DNA from: Anaerolineae bacterium
Lineage (GTDB): Bacteria; Chloroflexota; Anaerolineae; UBA1429
Length of the DNA stretch: 37,297 bases
Assembly (NCBI GenBank): GCA_007132185.1
Contig: SLPC01000105.1
Coordinates: forward strand, 1 to 37,297
Reading direction: 5' to 3'
Below the pieces are notes generated by a model that saw only the letters and a program-made list of their open reading frames with translations, did not search any database and was not told the origin of the DNA. The first letter of the stretch is position 1. Every line of letters begins with the position of its first letter. Positions 16,935 through 24,895 of the stretch are shown in pieces. The position numbers were made by a program, and so were the translations under genes.

Positions 16935-16962
16935 ATTTCGACAATAGGGGCAGAATGGGGCG

Positions 16963-18453
16963 CTATTCTTTGGAGAGGACCAGAGCGCGAAAGGCGTCGA
17001 GTTCATCGGTGATGTCAAAGCTGGCCCATTGGCCGTCGGTATCACCTACGTTAAAGAGGGCGAACCCCAGTACGTAGGGGTCGCTCCGCAACTCGTCGTC
17101 ATACCAGGAGACCTCGGCCAGATACGAGTTGAGGTCTTGAACGGTGAGCTCGGGGGCCAACGTGCCGTCGAAATCGCGCCATCCGCCCAGTGAGGGATCC
17201 TGGTTGCGAAGCACGCCGCCATCAATGCCCGCTTCGGTGATCACCAGTGGCACGACCAAGTTGGCGGGTCCCAGAACGTGCTCGTACCAATAGCGATAGC
17301 GCAGGGTGAGCGCGCCAAATCCTTTCTCAAGCTCCATGCCGGGGATAGCGGCGCCCACGCCATGCAGCATGGTGGGGGCCGAGTACTCGTGCAGCGCGAA
17401 CAGTCCTCCGTACTCTTGGGCGGCGACCAGGGCCGGCATAAAAGCCATGAATTGGTCCGCTTCTGGCGTGCCGGTGGAGAAATTGCCCACAGCGACCCTG
17501 AGCCCCAAGTCGTGCATCAGGCGAGTGCGCTCAGCCTCAAAGGCAGCGTACCACTCCATCTGCCAGACATGGCGAATCACAGGCTCGTTCCAGCCCAGCC
17601 AATAGTCCACCCCCGGGTTGGCCAGATATCGGCCCGCATGCGATACGACGAATTGCTGCGCGCGCTGTTTCGGATCGCCGGTAAAGGTCTGACCCTTTTC
17701 CTCAAAGCGTCCCAAAGTGATGGTCCCAGGTGAGACCTCTTTGACATCCACAAACCAGCCCAGGTCGCCGACGCCCACGATGATGGCGGGCTGCACCTGC
17801 TCCACAAAGGCCATAATGCCAGAGGCGTTGTTGCGGGTCACATGCAAGCCCAGCTTGCTGCGCCCAGCAGGCTCTCCGAGGGAGAGGGGCAGGACGACCG
17901 CCTCTTCCGGCTCCGCATAGACGGCCATCTCTTCTCTGAGGGGGATATACCAGAGAGAGGTGCTGCCCAGGCTGGTGCAATCCATTAGAAAACTGCTCCA
18001 GCCGCCTGACCAGTTCATCTCGATCTGGTGGCACGCCTCCGCCACAGAGAGGCCTACGATTTCATCGGGCCCATAATGAATGACTGTCGAGGCGGCCTGC
18101 CCGGGATCAAGCTGATCGAGCTCCCAGATCTGGTACAGCTCCTCTTCCATATCGGGGCCAAAGTAGCGGTCCAGCACGCGGATCTCGGCCAGGGGCCACG
18201 GGCTCAGATTGGATAGCGTGAGGATATAGTCGAGCCCGTCGCCTGCGAGGAAGGTAGCCTGCAGCAATAGGGTTTCAGAGGGCTTTTCGGCCTCGATGGG
18301 GCTCGAAAAGACCATGTCAGCATCCATCACGGCGACATCGGCACCCCGCGCAAGAATGGTGGGAACGGATGCGAAAAGAATGCCAACGATCAGCAATATC
18401 AGACGCACGAGACGGGGCATGGCCGCTGCAAAGGCTCTCACAACGTTCCTCAT
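16963..18453 (-). CDS. Secreted glycoside-hydrolase-like (TIM-barrel) protein
   Basis: A 496-residue protein with an N-terminal signal or anchor segment (LVRLILLIVGILFASVPTILA, about residues 15-36). Residues about 50-135 resemble a beta-sandwich of the CARDB/DUF11 type (ILTLSNLSPWPLAEIRVL). From about residue 195 there is a TIM-barrel domain of clan GH-A style: LGLHVTRNN, YWLGWNEP (N289, E290) as the expected acid/base site, FALHEYSAP, and PLVITEAGIDGG with E407 as the expected nucleophile. Both catalytic positions are intact, unlike the related domain at 11336-14311. Substrate is unknown. It has its own promoter and terminator. ATG 18453 lacks a ribosome binding site; ATG 18420 is an alternative. 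Confidence 0.77.
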   Translation of the reverse strand: MRNVVRAFAAAMPRLVRLILLIVGILFASVPTILARGADVAVMDADMVFSSPIEAEKPSETLLLQATFLAGDGLDYILTLSNLSPWPLAEIRVLDRYFGPDMEEELYQIWELDQLDPGQAASTVIHYGPDEIVGLSVAEACHQIEMNWSGGWSSFLMDCTSLGSTSLWYIPLREEMAVYAEPEEAVVLPLSLGEPAGRSKLGLHVTRNNASGIMAFVEQVQPAIIVGVGDLGWFVDVKEVSPGTITLGRFEEKGQTFTGDPKQRAQQFVVSHAGRYLANPGVDYWLGWNEPVIRHVWQMEWYAAFEAERTRLMHDLGLRVAVGNFSTGTPEADQFMAFMPALVAAQEYGGLFALHEYSAPTMLHGVGAAIPGMELEKGFGALTLRYRYWYEHVLGPANLVVPLVITEAGIDGGVLRNQDPSLGGWRDFDGTLAPELTVQDLNSYLAEVSWYDDELRSDPYVLGFALFNVGDTDGQWASFDITDELDAFRALVLSKE

Positions 18454-18496
18454 AGTGTGTTTGGGACATCGTCACAGACGGCCTATCTGTAAGGCC

Positions 18497-18525
18497 ATTA
18501 TATGCGATTGACACCAAGCCCGCAA
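18497..18525 (-). promoter_or_regulatory. Promoter of the secreted glycosidase-like gene
   Basis: On the minus strand TTGCGG (18525-18520), a 17-bp spacer and a perfect TATAAT (18502-18497) give a predicted leader of about 36 bases before ATG 18453. Confidence 0.5.
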
Positions 18526-18760
18526 GAAGGATTCTGCCCAAACATAGGGTCATCAGAGGTGCCGGCGTAAATATCGCATGAGGGCAGAGCCTCCAGCATA
18601 CGAGAAAAGCACAGCAGCCAGATTCATTGGGCATGCGGGAGATTGCTCGGGCAACGCCTGCCAGAGCCTATCCCATTCTATCGCCAGATGCATACATCAT
18701 GCCTGCAAGCAGGAACCTTGGCATTCCAAAAGCTGCCCGGCAAGACGACGGTACAGAGCT

Positions 18761-18789
18761 TTGACCTCGATCCAGGTTGGCGCTACAAT
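18761..18789 (+). promoter_or_regulatory. Promoter of the tandem kinase-like genes
   Basis: TTGACC (18761-18766), a 17-bp spacer and TACAAT (18784-18789) match the consensus at 5 of 6 positions each. The predicted leader is about 32 bases. Confidence 0.62.
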
Positions 18790-18827
18790 GGGCTCATAGA
18801 GCACGATCCGCGATGGGAGGATCATTC

Positions 18828-19583
18828 ATGGCCACACTACCTGATGGGACATCTCTACCTGGGCGCCTTATTGTTGTGGAAGGGATTGACGGCTCGGGCA
18901 AGAGTACACAACTGGATCTAGTACACAAATGGATTACTTCTCTTGATTATGCGGTGGCATTTAGCGAGTGGAACTCGTCGCCGGTGGTCCGCAAGACCAC
19001 CAAGCGCGGTAAGAAAAAGCAGTTGCTGACGCCTATCAGCTTTTGCCTCATACATGCCGTGGATTTCGCCCATCGCTATCAGCAGCAAATCATACCCGCT
19101 CTCAAAGCTGGCGCCGTCGTCCTGGCGGACCGGTATGTCTACACGGCCTTTTCTCGGGATGCGGCGCGAGGTGTAAACCGCCAGTGGGTGCGTGACATCT
19201 ACTCGTTTGCTGCCACGCCCACGGTGGCCCTCTATTTCAAGGTGCCCCTCGAAGAGTCGTTGCGTCGCATCATGACAGGCCGTCCGACGCTCAAATACTA
19301 TGAGGCCGGGCTCGACCTCGGCCTGTCCGAGGATCCGAACGAAAGCTATCGCATGTTTCAGGGGCGCATCCTGCGAGAGTATGAGGGCATGGTGCCCGAG
19401 TTTGGCCTGACCGTTGTGGATGCAGGCCTCCCTCTTGTCAGGCAGCAAGAGATCGTGCGGCAGGCCATTGAGCCACATCTCGAGGGTGCGCTCAAGGCAG
19501 AGTCCAATCCCTGGCGCAAAGTACTGGCGGCTGAGGGGCTTTCGGGCCGCTACCTGGATAGCCTTGTGCAGAGCGGAGGATAG
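18828..19583 (+). CDS. Thymidylate-kinase-like P-loop protein, copy 1 (intact P-loop)
   Basis: A 251-residue protein of the thymidylate kinase fold (COG0125-like). The P-loop is complete: VVEGIDGSGKSTQ with K25. The substrate-site D-R-Y motif is at 101-103 (LADRYVYTAFSRDAARG), and a lid-like region follows (LRRIMTGRPTLKYYEAGLDLG). ATG 18828 is chosen because GGGAGG lies seven bases upstream; an in-frame start at 18777 lies within the promoter. The family phosphorylates dTMP, but this protein is longer than typical Tmk (about 210 residues) and has an unusual middle segment (RKTTKRGKKKQLLTP), so the substrate may differ. The second copy starts five bases after its stop. Confidence 0.8.
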   Translation: MATLPDGTSLPGRLIVVEGIDGSGKSTQLDLVHKWITSLDYAVAFSEWNSSPVVRKTTKRGKKKQLLTPISFCLIHAVDFAHRYQQQIIPALKAGAVVLADRYVYTAFSRDAARGVNRQWVRDIYSFAATPTVALYFKVPLEESLRRIMTGRPTLKYYEAGLDLGLSEDPNESYRMFQGRILREYEGMVPEFGLTVVDAGLPLVRQQEIVRQAIEPHLEGALKAESNPWRKVLAAEGLSGRYLDSLVQSGG

Positions 19584-19588
19584 TCATA

Positions 19589-20305
19589 ATGCGCGAGACC
19601 AAGTTTTACGGCCACGGGCTGCCGGATGTAGAGACTCTTGAACTCAACGGGAAACTCATCGCCTTGGAGGGGCCCGATGGTATCGGCCGTTCTACCCAGA
19701 TTGCTCTCTTGCGAGAATGGCTCGAGGCCAGTGGCTATGCCGTGTATGCCAGCGGATTCAGGCGGTCAGAGCTGGCCAGCCGCGGGATCCAGGCGGCCAA
19801 GCAGGGCCATACGTTGGGCAACTTGACCATGGCCCTCTTTTACGCCACCGATTTCGCCGATCGCTTGGAGCGAGAGATCATCCCGGCGCTGCAAGCAGGC
19901 TTTATCGTGCTGACCGACCGCTACGTCTATTCCCTCATGGCGCGTTCTATGGTGCGTGGTGTCGACAAGGCCTGGCTCAAGTCGTTATTGGGGATCGCCC
20001 TCGTTCCCGATGCAGTCCTCTACCTGCGGGCCTCTGTGGAATGCCTCGTGCCCCGGGTGCTGGCGTCACGGGGCTTTGACTATTGGGAATCGGGCATGGA
20101 CTATTTGGGATACTCGGGCTATTACGAGAGTTACCTGGATCACCAGACGCGGATGTTGAGGACTCTGGATGATCTGGCCAAAGAGTATGATTTTCAGATC
20201 ATCGACGCCGAGCGCTCCATCGAGGTAGTCTTTGGCGATCTATGTGAGGCTGTCCAGTGTCTGGTGCAGGACCTCAAGCCGGGGGCGGCAAAGGCAGACT
20301 GCTAG
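19589..20305 (+). CDS. Thymidylate-kinase-like P-loop protein, copy 2 (P-loop Lys replaced by Arg)
   Basis: A 238-residue paralogue of the preceding gene. The expected P-loop reads ALEGPDGIGRSTQ: the lysine that holds the nucleotide phosphates is replaced by R34 while the rest of the loop is kept. The D-R-Y motif is still present at 110-112 (LTDRYVYSLMARSMVRG), and the lid-like region RVLASRGFDYWESGMD parallels that of copy 1. Conservation of everything but the lysine argues against random decay. It may be a weakly active or inactive partner in a heterodimer with copy 1, or may bind a nucleotide without phosphorylating it. This is inference; the two genes are almost certainly co-transcribed. 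Confidence 0.8.
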   Translation: MRETKFYGHGLPDVETLELNGKLIALEGPDGIGRSTQIALLREWLEASGYAVYASGFRRSELASRGIQAAKQGHTLGNLTMALFYATDFADRLEREIIPALQAGFIVLTDRYVYSLMARSMVRGVDKAWLKSLLGIALVPDAVLYLRASVECLVPRVLASRGFDYWESGMDYLGYSGYYESYLDHQTRMLRTLDDLAKEYDFQIIDAERSIEVVFGDLCEAVQCLVQDLKPGAAKADC

Positions 20306-20359
20306 CGCGCGCCGCGATACACAAGCGCTACTCCTGGGCCGCGCTTCTCATCCGCTCTC

Positions 20360-21589
20360 TCAGCGCGGCAAGAGCAGCCGGCCCAGCAGAGGCTTGGACA
20401 AACTGATGGCGTCATGCGGACAGAGTTCATGGCAGCAGTAGCAGCGAACGCACGTTTTGGAATCCATCAAGGCACGGCCATCGATGATCTCGATGGCATC
20501 CACCGGGCAGTGCTTGACGCAGAAGCTACAGGCGATGCACTCTTTTGTCGCCTGGGGGCGTGCCACGAGCTGCCGCCACATCCAGCCGCTTGTAAACAGC
20601 CGCATGGCGCTGGTGCCCCGTGAGTCGTTCTCTGCGCCATTGGGTGAGGGCGCCAGCCATTGGATCAGCAAACGCATTGGCCTGGGAAACAGGCCGGGGT
20701 CGATAGGCGCCTCAATGCCGCCGCGGAAATCGGGCACCACCAGACTGGCCAGATCCTCGCCCACCATGTCGATATCCTCGATGCGCCCCGTAATTATGCC
20801 CCGGGCCACAGCCAGCCGCGTGGTGAGCACATCCTGCGGCGGGACGCCCACCAGCGCCGCGCAAACCGTATCCACCGCCAGGCAATCAGCCCCGGCCACG
20901 ATGGCCCCGATCTCACGGGGATCGCCTCCCGAGGGGCCCTCGCCCTCCATGCCCACTATGGCATCCATCAGGGTAAGGGTGGGGCGCGCAAAGGTCAGGA
21001 TGTCCAGCATGGCCTCGCCAAACATCTCCCGGTCCACCAGCTTGGCATGATAGCTGATCTTGAGCGAACCGGGTACCAGCCCAAACAGGTTCTTGACGCC
21101 CAGCGTGAGAACCGTCAGGTTGTGAGTCTTGAGCTTGGGCAGATTGATGACCACATCAGCTTCCAGCAGGGGTTGGATCAGGTCGAGGCGGTGTAGCACC
21201 TGGCCCTCGGGATGGGATACCTGAGAGCTGGCAGTATCATAGTTGAGCTCGGCACCGCCCTCTTCCGCCGCGCGAACCATACCGCTGCGGCGATAGGCGA
21301 GCCGTAGAGCGGGAGCCGAATAGGGGCCGCCTGGCGATTCGGCGATCAGCGGCACGCCCCCGGCCTCACGCACCAGGCGGGCCACGGCCGCTACGATCGT
21401 GGGGTGCGTGGTGACAGCCCGGTTGGGCTCCATCCCCCGCACCAGGTTGGGCTTGAGCAGGACCTTTTGGCCCGGTTGCACAAACGCCTCCATGCCGCCC
21501 AACAGCGCTACTGCCTGGCGTACGGCGTCCATGACGCGCTCGGACGCATAGTCGCTGCAACGAACCAGTGATACGGTGGGTGGTGACAT
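20360..21589 (-). CDS. DUF362-domain protein with two C-terminal 4Fe-4S motifs
   Basis: A 409-residue protein. Residues 1 to about 300 form a DUF362 domain, recognised by VLLKPNLVRG, TTHPTIVAAVARLVREAGG, LPKLKTHNLTVLTLGVKNLFG and a late AIVAGADCLAVDTV segment. The C-terminus carries a two-cluster ferredoxin module: CIACSFCVKHCP and CVRCYCCHELCP, each able to hold a 4Fe-4S cluster. DUF362 proteins are widespread in anaerobes and lack a proven function; the ferredoxin part implies electron transfer. Its start follows the ParB-like stop by 14 bases, so it is probably the last gene of the UROD-ParB-DUF362 run. Confidence 0.87.
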   Translation of the reverse strand: MSPPTVSLVRCSDYASERVMDAVRQAVALLGGMEAFVQPGQKVLLKPNLVRGMEPNRAVTTHPTIVAAVARLVREAGGVPLIAESPGGPYSAPALRLAYRRSGMVRAAEEGGAELNYDTASSQVSHPEGQVLHRLDLIQPLLEADVVINLPKLKTHNLTVLTLGVKNLFGLVPGSLKISYHAKLVDREMFGEAMLDILTFARPTLTLMDAIVGMEGEGPSGGDPREIGAIVAGADCLAVDTVCAALVGVPPQDVLTTRLAVARGIITGRIEDIDMVGEDLASLVVPDFRGGIEAPIDPGLFPRPMRLLIQWLAPSPNGAENDSRGTSAMRLFTSGWMWRQLVARPQATKECIACSFCVKHCPVDAIEIIDGRALMDSKTCVRCYCCHELCPHDAISLSKPLLGRLLLPR

Positions 21590-21603
21590 GCTGGTTCGAC
21601 TCC

Positions 21604-22659
21604 TCAGCCCTCGGCCTCGGACAGGGCGGTGACCGCTTCGGCCAAAAAGCGCAACTGTCTGGCGGCCAGCCCGATCTTGAGCCGGCGAGCCTCGTCCTCC
21701 TCCAGCAGCCGCTGCAGATCGCCCTCTTGAAGACAGCGGGTCATCCGCTGCACCTCGTCGACAAAGGCGTCCAAGGAATGGAACTTGTGTACGCGGTTCC
21801 CATCCTGCGTGGTGGGCTCCAGGTGGTCATAGCCCTGGGTATCACCCTCCTCGGAGATGTCCCAGGGTGGATCTCCCTCCTCCTCGGAACCGCCGTCCCA
21901 GCCCTCTGCCACACTTTCCTGGGGCATTGGCTCGGGCGACAGATGGCCCATCTGCTCCATAGGTCTCGATTCGATCACAGGCACTCGCTCGCCACGACGC
22001 AGCAACTCTAGCGCCGCCGCCGGGTTCACATTGGCGTTGCGCTCCAGTACGGCGCACAGGCGGGCCAGCTCGGCGGCCGAGAGGCTCTCCTCGATCACCA
22101 GTTCGGCCACGGCCTGCTGGCGCGTCTCGGGGCTTATATCCGCCAGATGCTGGGCATGAGTAACACCGAGGGCTCCGTTCGCCACCTGCTCGCGCACAGT
22201 GGGGGCCAACTGAGCCAGGCGCAGATAGCGCTGTATCTGGCGAGCCGAGAGCCCCAGCGTGCGGGCCATCTGATCCAGCGCCTGGGTCTGGGGCAGCCCC
22301 TGCTGGGCCAGGTGCTGCAGCATGCGCTCAAAGGCCCGGCACTTGTCCATATCGTTGAGGTCCAAGCGCTGCAAATTCTCCAGCACCTGCTGTACCATCA
22401 CGGATTGAGGGTCGCCGTTCTGCACGGTGACGCAGGGGACCCGATCCAGTCCCACGACGATGGCGGCATCACGGCGCCGGTTGCCATAGACGACGCGATA
22501 GGCCCGGCCCTCGGGCGCGACGCCCAGCGGCTGCAAGATGCCATGCTCGCGAATGGTCTCGGCCAGCCCGGCCAGGTTGCCGGGATCCGAGCGCACATTG
22601 TCGCGGCTGGGCAACAGGTCGCGAGGATTCAGGTAAAGGATCTGCTGATCGTTCTGCAT
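21604..22659 (-). CDS. Solitary ParB/RepB/Spo0J-family protein
   Basis: A 351-residue protein. The N-terminal ParB nuclease-like/CTPase domain (residues about 8-105) shows NVRSDPGNLAGLAETIREHGILQPL, then GNRRRDA at 59-65 in place of the usual G-E-R-R-x-R-A, and ENLQRLDLNDMD at 94-105. A helix-turn-helix follows (about 120-150: QALDQMARTLGLSARQIQRY), then a helical region and an acidic stretch (GSEEEGDPPWDISEEGD) before a basic C-terminus. ATG 22659 has AGGAG upstream; an in-frame start far upstream at 22878 would lie inside the UROD gene. No ParA or parS-like repeats are nearby, so chromosome partition is doubtful; a gene-regulatory or specialised DNA-binding role is possible. Confidence 0.82.
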   Translation of the reverse strand: MQNDQQILYLNPRDLLPSRDNVRSDPGNLAGLAETIREHGILQPLGVAPEGRAYRVVYGNRRRDAAIVVGLDRVPCVTVQNGDPQSVMVQQVLENLQRLDLNDMDKCRAFERMLQHLAQQGLPQTQALDQMARTLGLSARQIQRYLRLAQLAPTVREQVANGALGVTHAQHLADISPETRQQAVAELVIEESLSAAELARLCAVLERNANVNPAAALELLRRGERVPVIESRPMEQMGHLSPEPMPQESVAEGWDGGSEEEGDPPWDISEEGDTQGYDHLEPTTQDGNRVHKFHSLDAFVDEVQRMTRCLQEGDLQRLLEEDEARRLKIGLAARQLRFLAEAVTALSEAEG

Positions 22660-22690
22660 CGGTTCTCCTGGAATGTGCTGGAATGATGTT

Positions 22691-23692
22691 TCAGGTCGCA
22701 GGCACCGGGTTGCGCATATAGTCACCATAGCGCATGAACGCCTGGCAGGCGATCTCTTGCCAGTGCGGATCGAGCCCGATGGAGGTGTTGTCGCTATAAT
22801 AGCCACCGATGAACCCGCCCTCGGGGCCGCCGAGCCGCGCGATGAGCGCGCGCGCCTCTTTCTCAATGGCGGCTGCATCCTCCGATTGCAGCGTCTTTTG
22901 AATGTCCACGGGACACCAAAAAGTCATCTGTCCGTGGAACTGGGCCAGCACATCGATGCCATGCAGACGGGGCTGGTCGAACTGGAGGGCGTCTATGCCG
23001 ACCTCGATCAGGTCGGGGATGATCTTGGTGATCTTGCCGCACGAATGCATCAGGACCTTGAGGCCGTTGTCGTGAGCTATGGCGCACAGCCGTTCGAACC
23101 CGGGCCGAAAGAGGGCGCGCCAGGTGGCCGGGCTGATCATGAGGCTCTCCTGGGTGCCCCAGTCCTCGGGGAACATGACGCCATCCACGCCGGCTTTGGC
23201 ATAGCTTGCGATCGTATCGGCCAGCAGGTCCTCGATGCGGCTCAGGAGCTCGCGCACCGGCTCGGGCTCTAGCAGCATATCCATCAGGAACTGGTCGAGA
23301 CGGCGCATCTTGCGGGCGATGTTAAAGGAAAAGCCGGGCAGGTGGCCGATGCAGAACAGGTCGAGATTGGCCGCCACGGCGCGCTTGACCGGACCAAAGT
23401 TGGCGGGATTGGCCAGGTCTGGTAGCACAAGGCTGTCCATCTGGTCCCACGATTCGAGCACGCCGCGGGCCACCTCGCCCTTGCTGGTCTTGTCAACCCG
23501 GGCCCAGGTGTTGCCCCACTCGTCCACATACTCCTGGCGCTCGCCGCCCACCGTGTGCCAGACCGGAGCATAGCCCTGGAGCTGGTAGCCGGTGTTGGCA
23601 AAGTCATTCCAGTACGGTTCGGGAAAAGAGGCCGCCAGCCGGTCGGGCTCGCGGAACTCGAGCGTCCTCAGTACGCGCTCGCGAGAGTTCAT
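22691..23692 (-). CDS. Uroporphyrinogen decarboxylase-family protein (corrinoid methyltransferase type)
   Basis: A 333-residue TIM-barrel protein of the URO-D superfamily. The start MNSRERVLRTLEFREPDR is the usual opening of the MtaA/CmuA-like branch, not of true HemE. Late motifs are GVMFPEDWGTQ, KVLMHSCGKIT (H and C as likely metal ligands) and IDALQFDQP. Members of this branch move methyl groups between corrinoid proteins and cofactors or demethylate methoxy compounds. No corrinoid-binding protein is in view, so the substrate is open. The ATG has GAGGAAGG upstream and a predicted promoter at 23750-23778. The ParB-like gene begins 31 bases after its stop. Confidence 0.85.
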   Translation of the reverse strand: MNSRERVLRTLEFREPDRLAASFPEPYWNDFANTGYQLQGYAPVWHTVGGERQEYVDEWGNTWARVDKTSKGEVARGVLESWDQMDSLVLPDLANPANFGPVKRAVAANLDLFCIGHLPGFSFNIARKMRRLDQFLMDMLLEPEPVRELLSRIEDLLADTIASYAKAGVDGVMFPEDWGTQESLMISPATWRALFRPGFERLCAIAHDNGLKVLMHSCGKITKIIPDLIEVGIDALQFDQPRLHGIDVLAQFHGQMTFWCPVDIQKTLQSEDAAAIEKEARALIARLGGPEGGFIGGYYSDNTSIGLDPHWQEIACQAFMRYGDYMRNPVPAT

Positions 23693-23749
23693 GGTTGCCT
23701 TCCTCTCTCAGGTGCCAGATGGCAGGGCGCCGGGGCTCGCGTGCTCATT

Positions 23750-23778
23750 ATGATAGAGCAGAGGGGCGATGGAGGCAA
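23750..23778 (-). promoter_or_regulatory. Promoter of the UROD-ParB-DUF362 run
   Basis: On the minus strand TTGCCT (23778-23773), a 17-bp spacer and TATCAT (23755-23750) lie about 58 bases before the ATG at 23692. Confidence 0.5.
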
Positions 23779-23823
23779 GCGGGGTGGAAAGGGATGATCT
23801 AGTGCTGTCTGCATGACGTCTGC

Positions 23824-24723
23824 CTACCCGTACGCCTGTCGCAGCCTGTCATAGAGCAGAGCGAACGTGCGATCCCTGTCTACATGGTAACAGCGCAGGA
23901 TCGAGCCCAGCGTGCCCTTGAAGGCATAGTCCAGGTTCCAGTCCACCTCGGGGCACGCGGTCACATCCCAGCAGGCCAGCGTGGGGTCCACCAGGGCAGC
24001 GATATCGCCCAGGTCGAAAAAGCCTTTCTTGTCCTCCATGAACCAGGGCATCCGGTGGCGATAGGTGTGCAGGTACTCTCCCAGCGCGCCATAGGGTTTG
24101 ACGAGCCTGTCGGACTCTTCCATGGGGCAAGTCAGGTAGGTGCCGGTGTCGAACAGGACAAAGGAAAGGGGCGAGTGAAACAAGAGCCGGGCGGCGCGCA
24201 CGTCACCAAAGACGTTGAAATTGTAGCATTGCACAGGCCATCGGGTGCGGAAATGCCAGAAAACCACCACGCGATCCACGATGGCCGGTTCCTGCAGCAG
24301 GGCAGAAGCCATGTCCGTCGCCGAGCCCAGGCCCACGATCCACAGCGGATCATCGGGGGTGCTGGCCATGGCCCGCTCGATGATAAAGTCCACCCCCTCG
24401 GACTGCGAGGGCTGGAACTGATACTGCATGGGATCCGAGCCGCGCAGCACGGGCCACCTGTCGCTCATGCCGGCTTTGGCCAGCACGGTCTCGATTTCTT
24501 GTGCCGAGGCTTCCACGCTGCCAGGACCGCCCCAGGCATTGTCAAAGTTTGCGGCCACAAAGCCCTCGATCTCGAACCGCTCGGGGCTCAGAATCGCCAG
24601 GGCTATGGCCCATTGATCGTCGATCTCGTTCTTGGCGTCGCTATCGATCACCACTCGGATGCGCTCATGCGGGGGCGGTATCTGCGGAACGATTCGCTCC
24701 TGTGGGCTGATCGGGAACTGCAT
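23824..24723 (-). CDS. Nucleoside-hydrolase-like protein with a variant metal motif
   Basis: A 299-residue protein resembling the inosine-uridine nucleoside hydrolase fold. The N-terminal Asp cluster reads VVIDSDAKNEIDDQWA, where classical members have D-T-D-x-G-x-D-D; the extra residues and the N-E-x-D-D pattern recall the DUF1593-like branch. Later segments WIVGLGSATDMASAL and VVVFWHFR fit the core strands, and DPTLACWDVTA takes the place of the C-terminal D-P...A block. The Ca-binding aspartates are thus kept, but nucleoside cleavage is unproven. ATG 24723 is preceded by GGGGAGG; a longer frame to 24882 would run through the promoter. The gene has its own promoter. Confidence 0.78.
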   Translation of the reverse strand: MQFPISPQERIVPQIPPPHERIRVVIDSDAKNEIDDQWAIALAILSPERFEIEGFVAANFDNAWGGPGSVEASAQEIETVLAKAGMSDRWPVLRGSDPMQYQFQPSQSEGVDFIIERAMASTPDDPLWIVGLGSATDMASALLQEPAIVDRVVVFWHFRTRWPVQCYNFNVFGDVRAARLLFHSPLSFVLFDTGTYLTCPMEESDRLVKPYGALGEYLHTYRHRMPWFMEDKKGFFDLGDIAALVDPTLACWDVTACPEVDWNLDYAFKGTLGSILRCYHVDRDRTFALLYDRLRQAYG

Positions 24724-24766
24724 CTTGCCTCCCCATTTCGTATCATAGCTGCCCCGTCTGTTATCC

Positions 24767-24795
24767 ATCTTAGGGCCAGGGAAGGTAATGGGCAA
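24767..24795 (-). promoter_or_regulatory. Promoter of the nucleoside-hydrolase-like gene
   Basis: On the minus strand TTGCCC (24795-24790), a 17-bp spacer and TAAGAT (24772-24767) match 4 of 6 positions each, about 44 bases before the ATG. Confidence 0.42.
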
Positions 24796-24833
24796 GTGGA
24801 GGCGAATGGGGCCTCCGCACACTTGCCTTACGA

Positions 24834-24863
24834 TTGCCGCCACCAGCATCATCAGGCTATACT
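24834..24863 (+). promoter_or_regulatory. Promoter of the uncharacterised secreted protein
   Basis: TTGCCG (24834-24839), an 18-bp spacer and TATACT (24858-24863) lie about 33 bases before ATG 24896. Confidence 0.45.
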
Positions 24864-24895
24864 TGCCTCCAGTTTTTCTCATGGGGGGTAGATTG

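Larger units (their letters stand above)
18454..18827. other. 374-bp divergent intergenic region
   Basis: It holds two back-to-back promoters, one for the secreted glycosidase-like gene (18497-18525, minus) and one for the first kinase gene (18761-18789, plus). Between about 18530 and 18760 I see no convincing gene, hairpin or repeat. Confidence 0.6.

Noticed and set aside
19589-20305. Pseudogene status of the second kinase-like gene
   Set aside because: Only the P-loop lysine is changed; the frame is full length, other motifs are kept and codon use is like its neighbours.
20323-20346. AAGCGC/GCGCTT hairpin between convergent genes as a terminator
   Set aside because: A 6-bp stem with a 12-base loop and no T-run is too weak to call.
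21604-22659. Plasmid or integrated element marked by ParB
   Set aside because: No ParA, replication, integrase or repeat features flank it, and neighbours have the same coding style as the chromosome.
22660-22878. N-terminal extension of the ParB-like protein
   Set aside because: The extension lies within the upstream UROD gene and is low-complexity basic sequence; ATG 22659 has AGGAG upstream.
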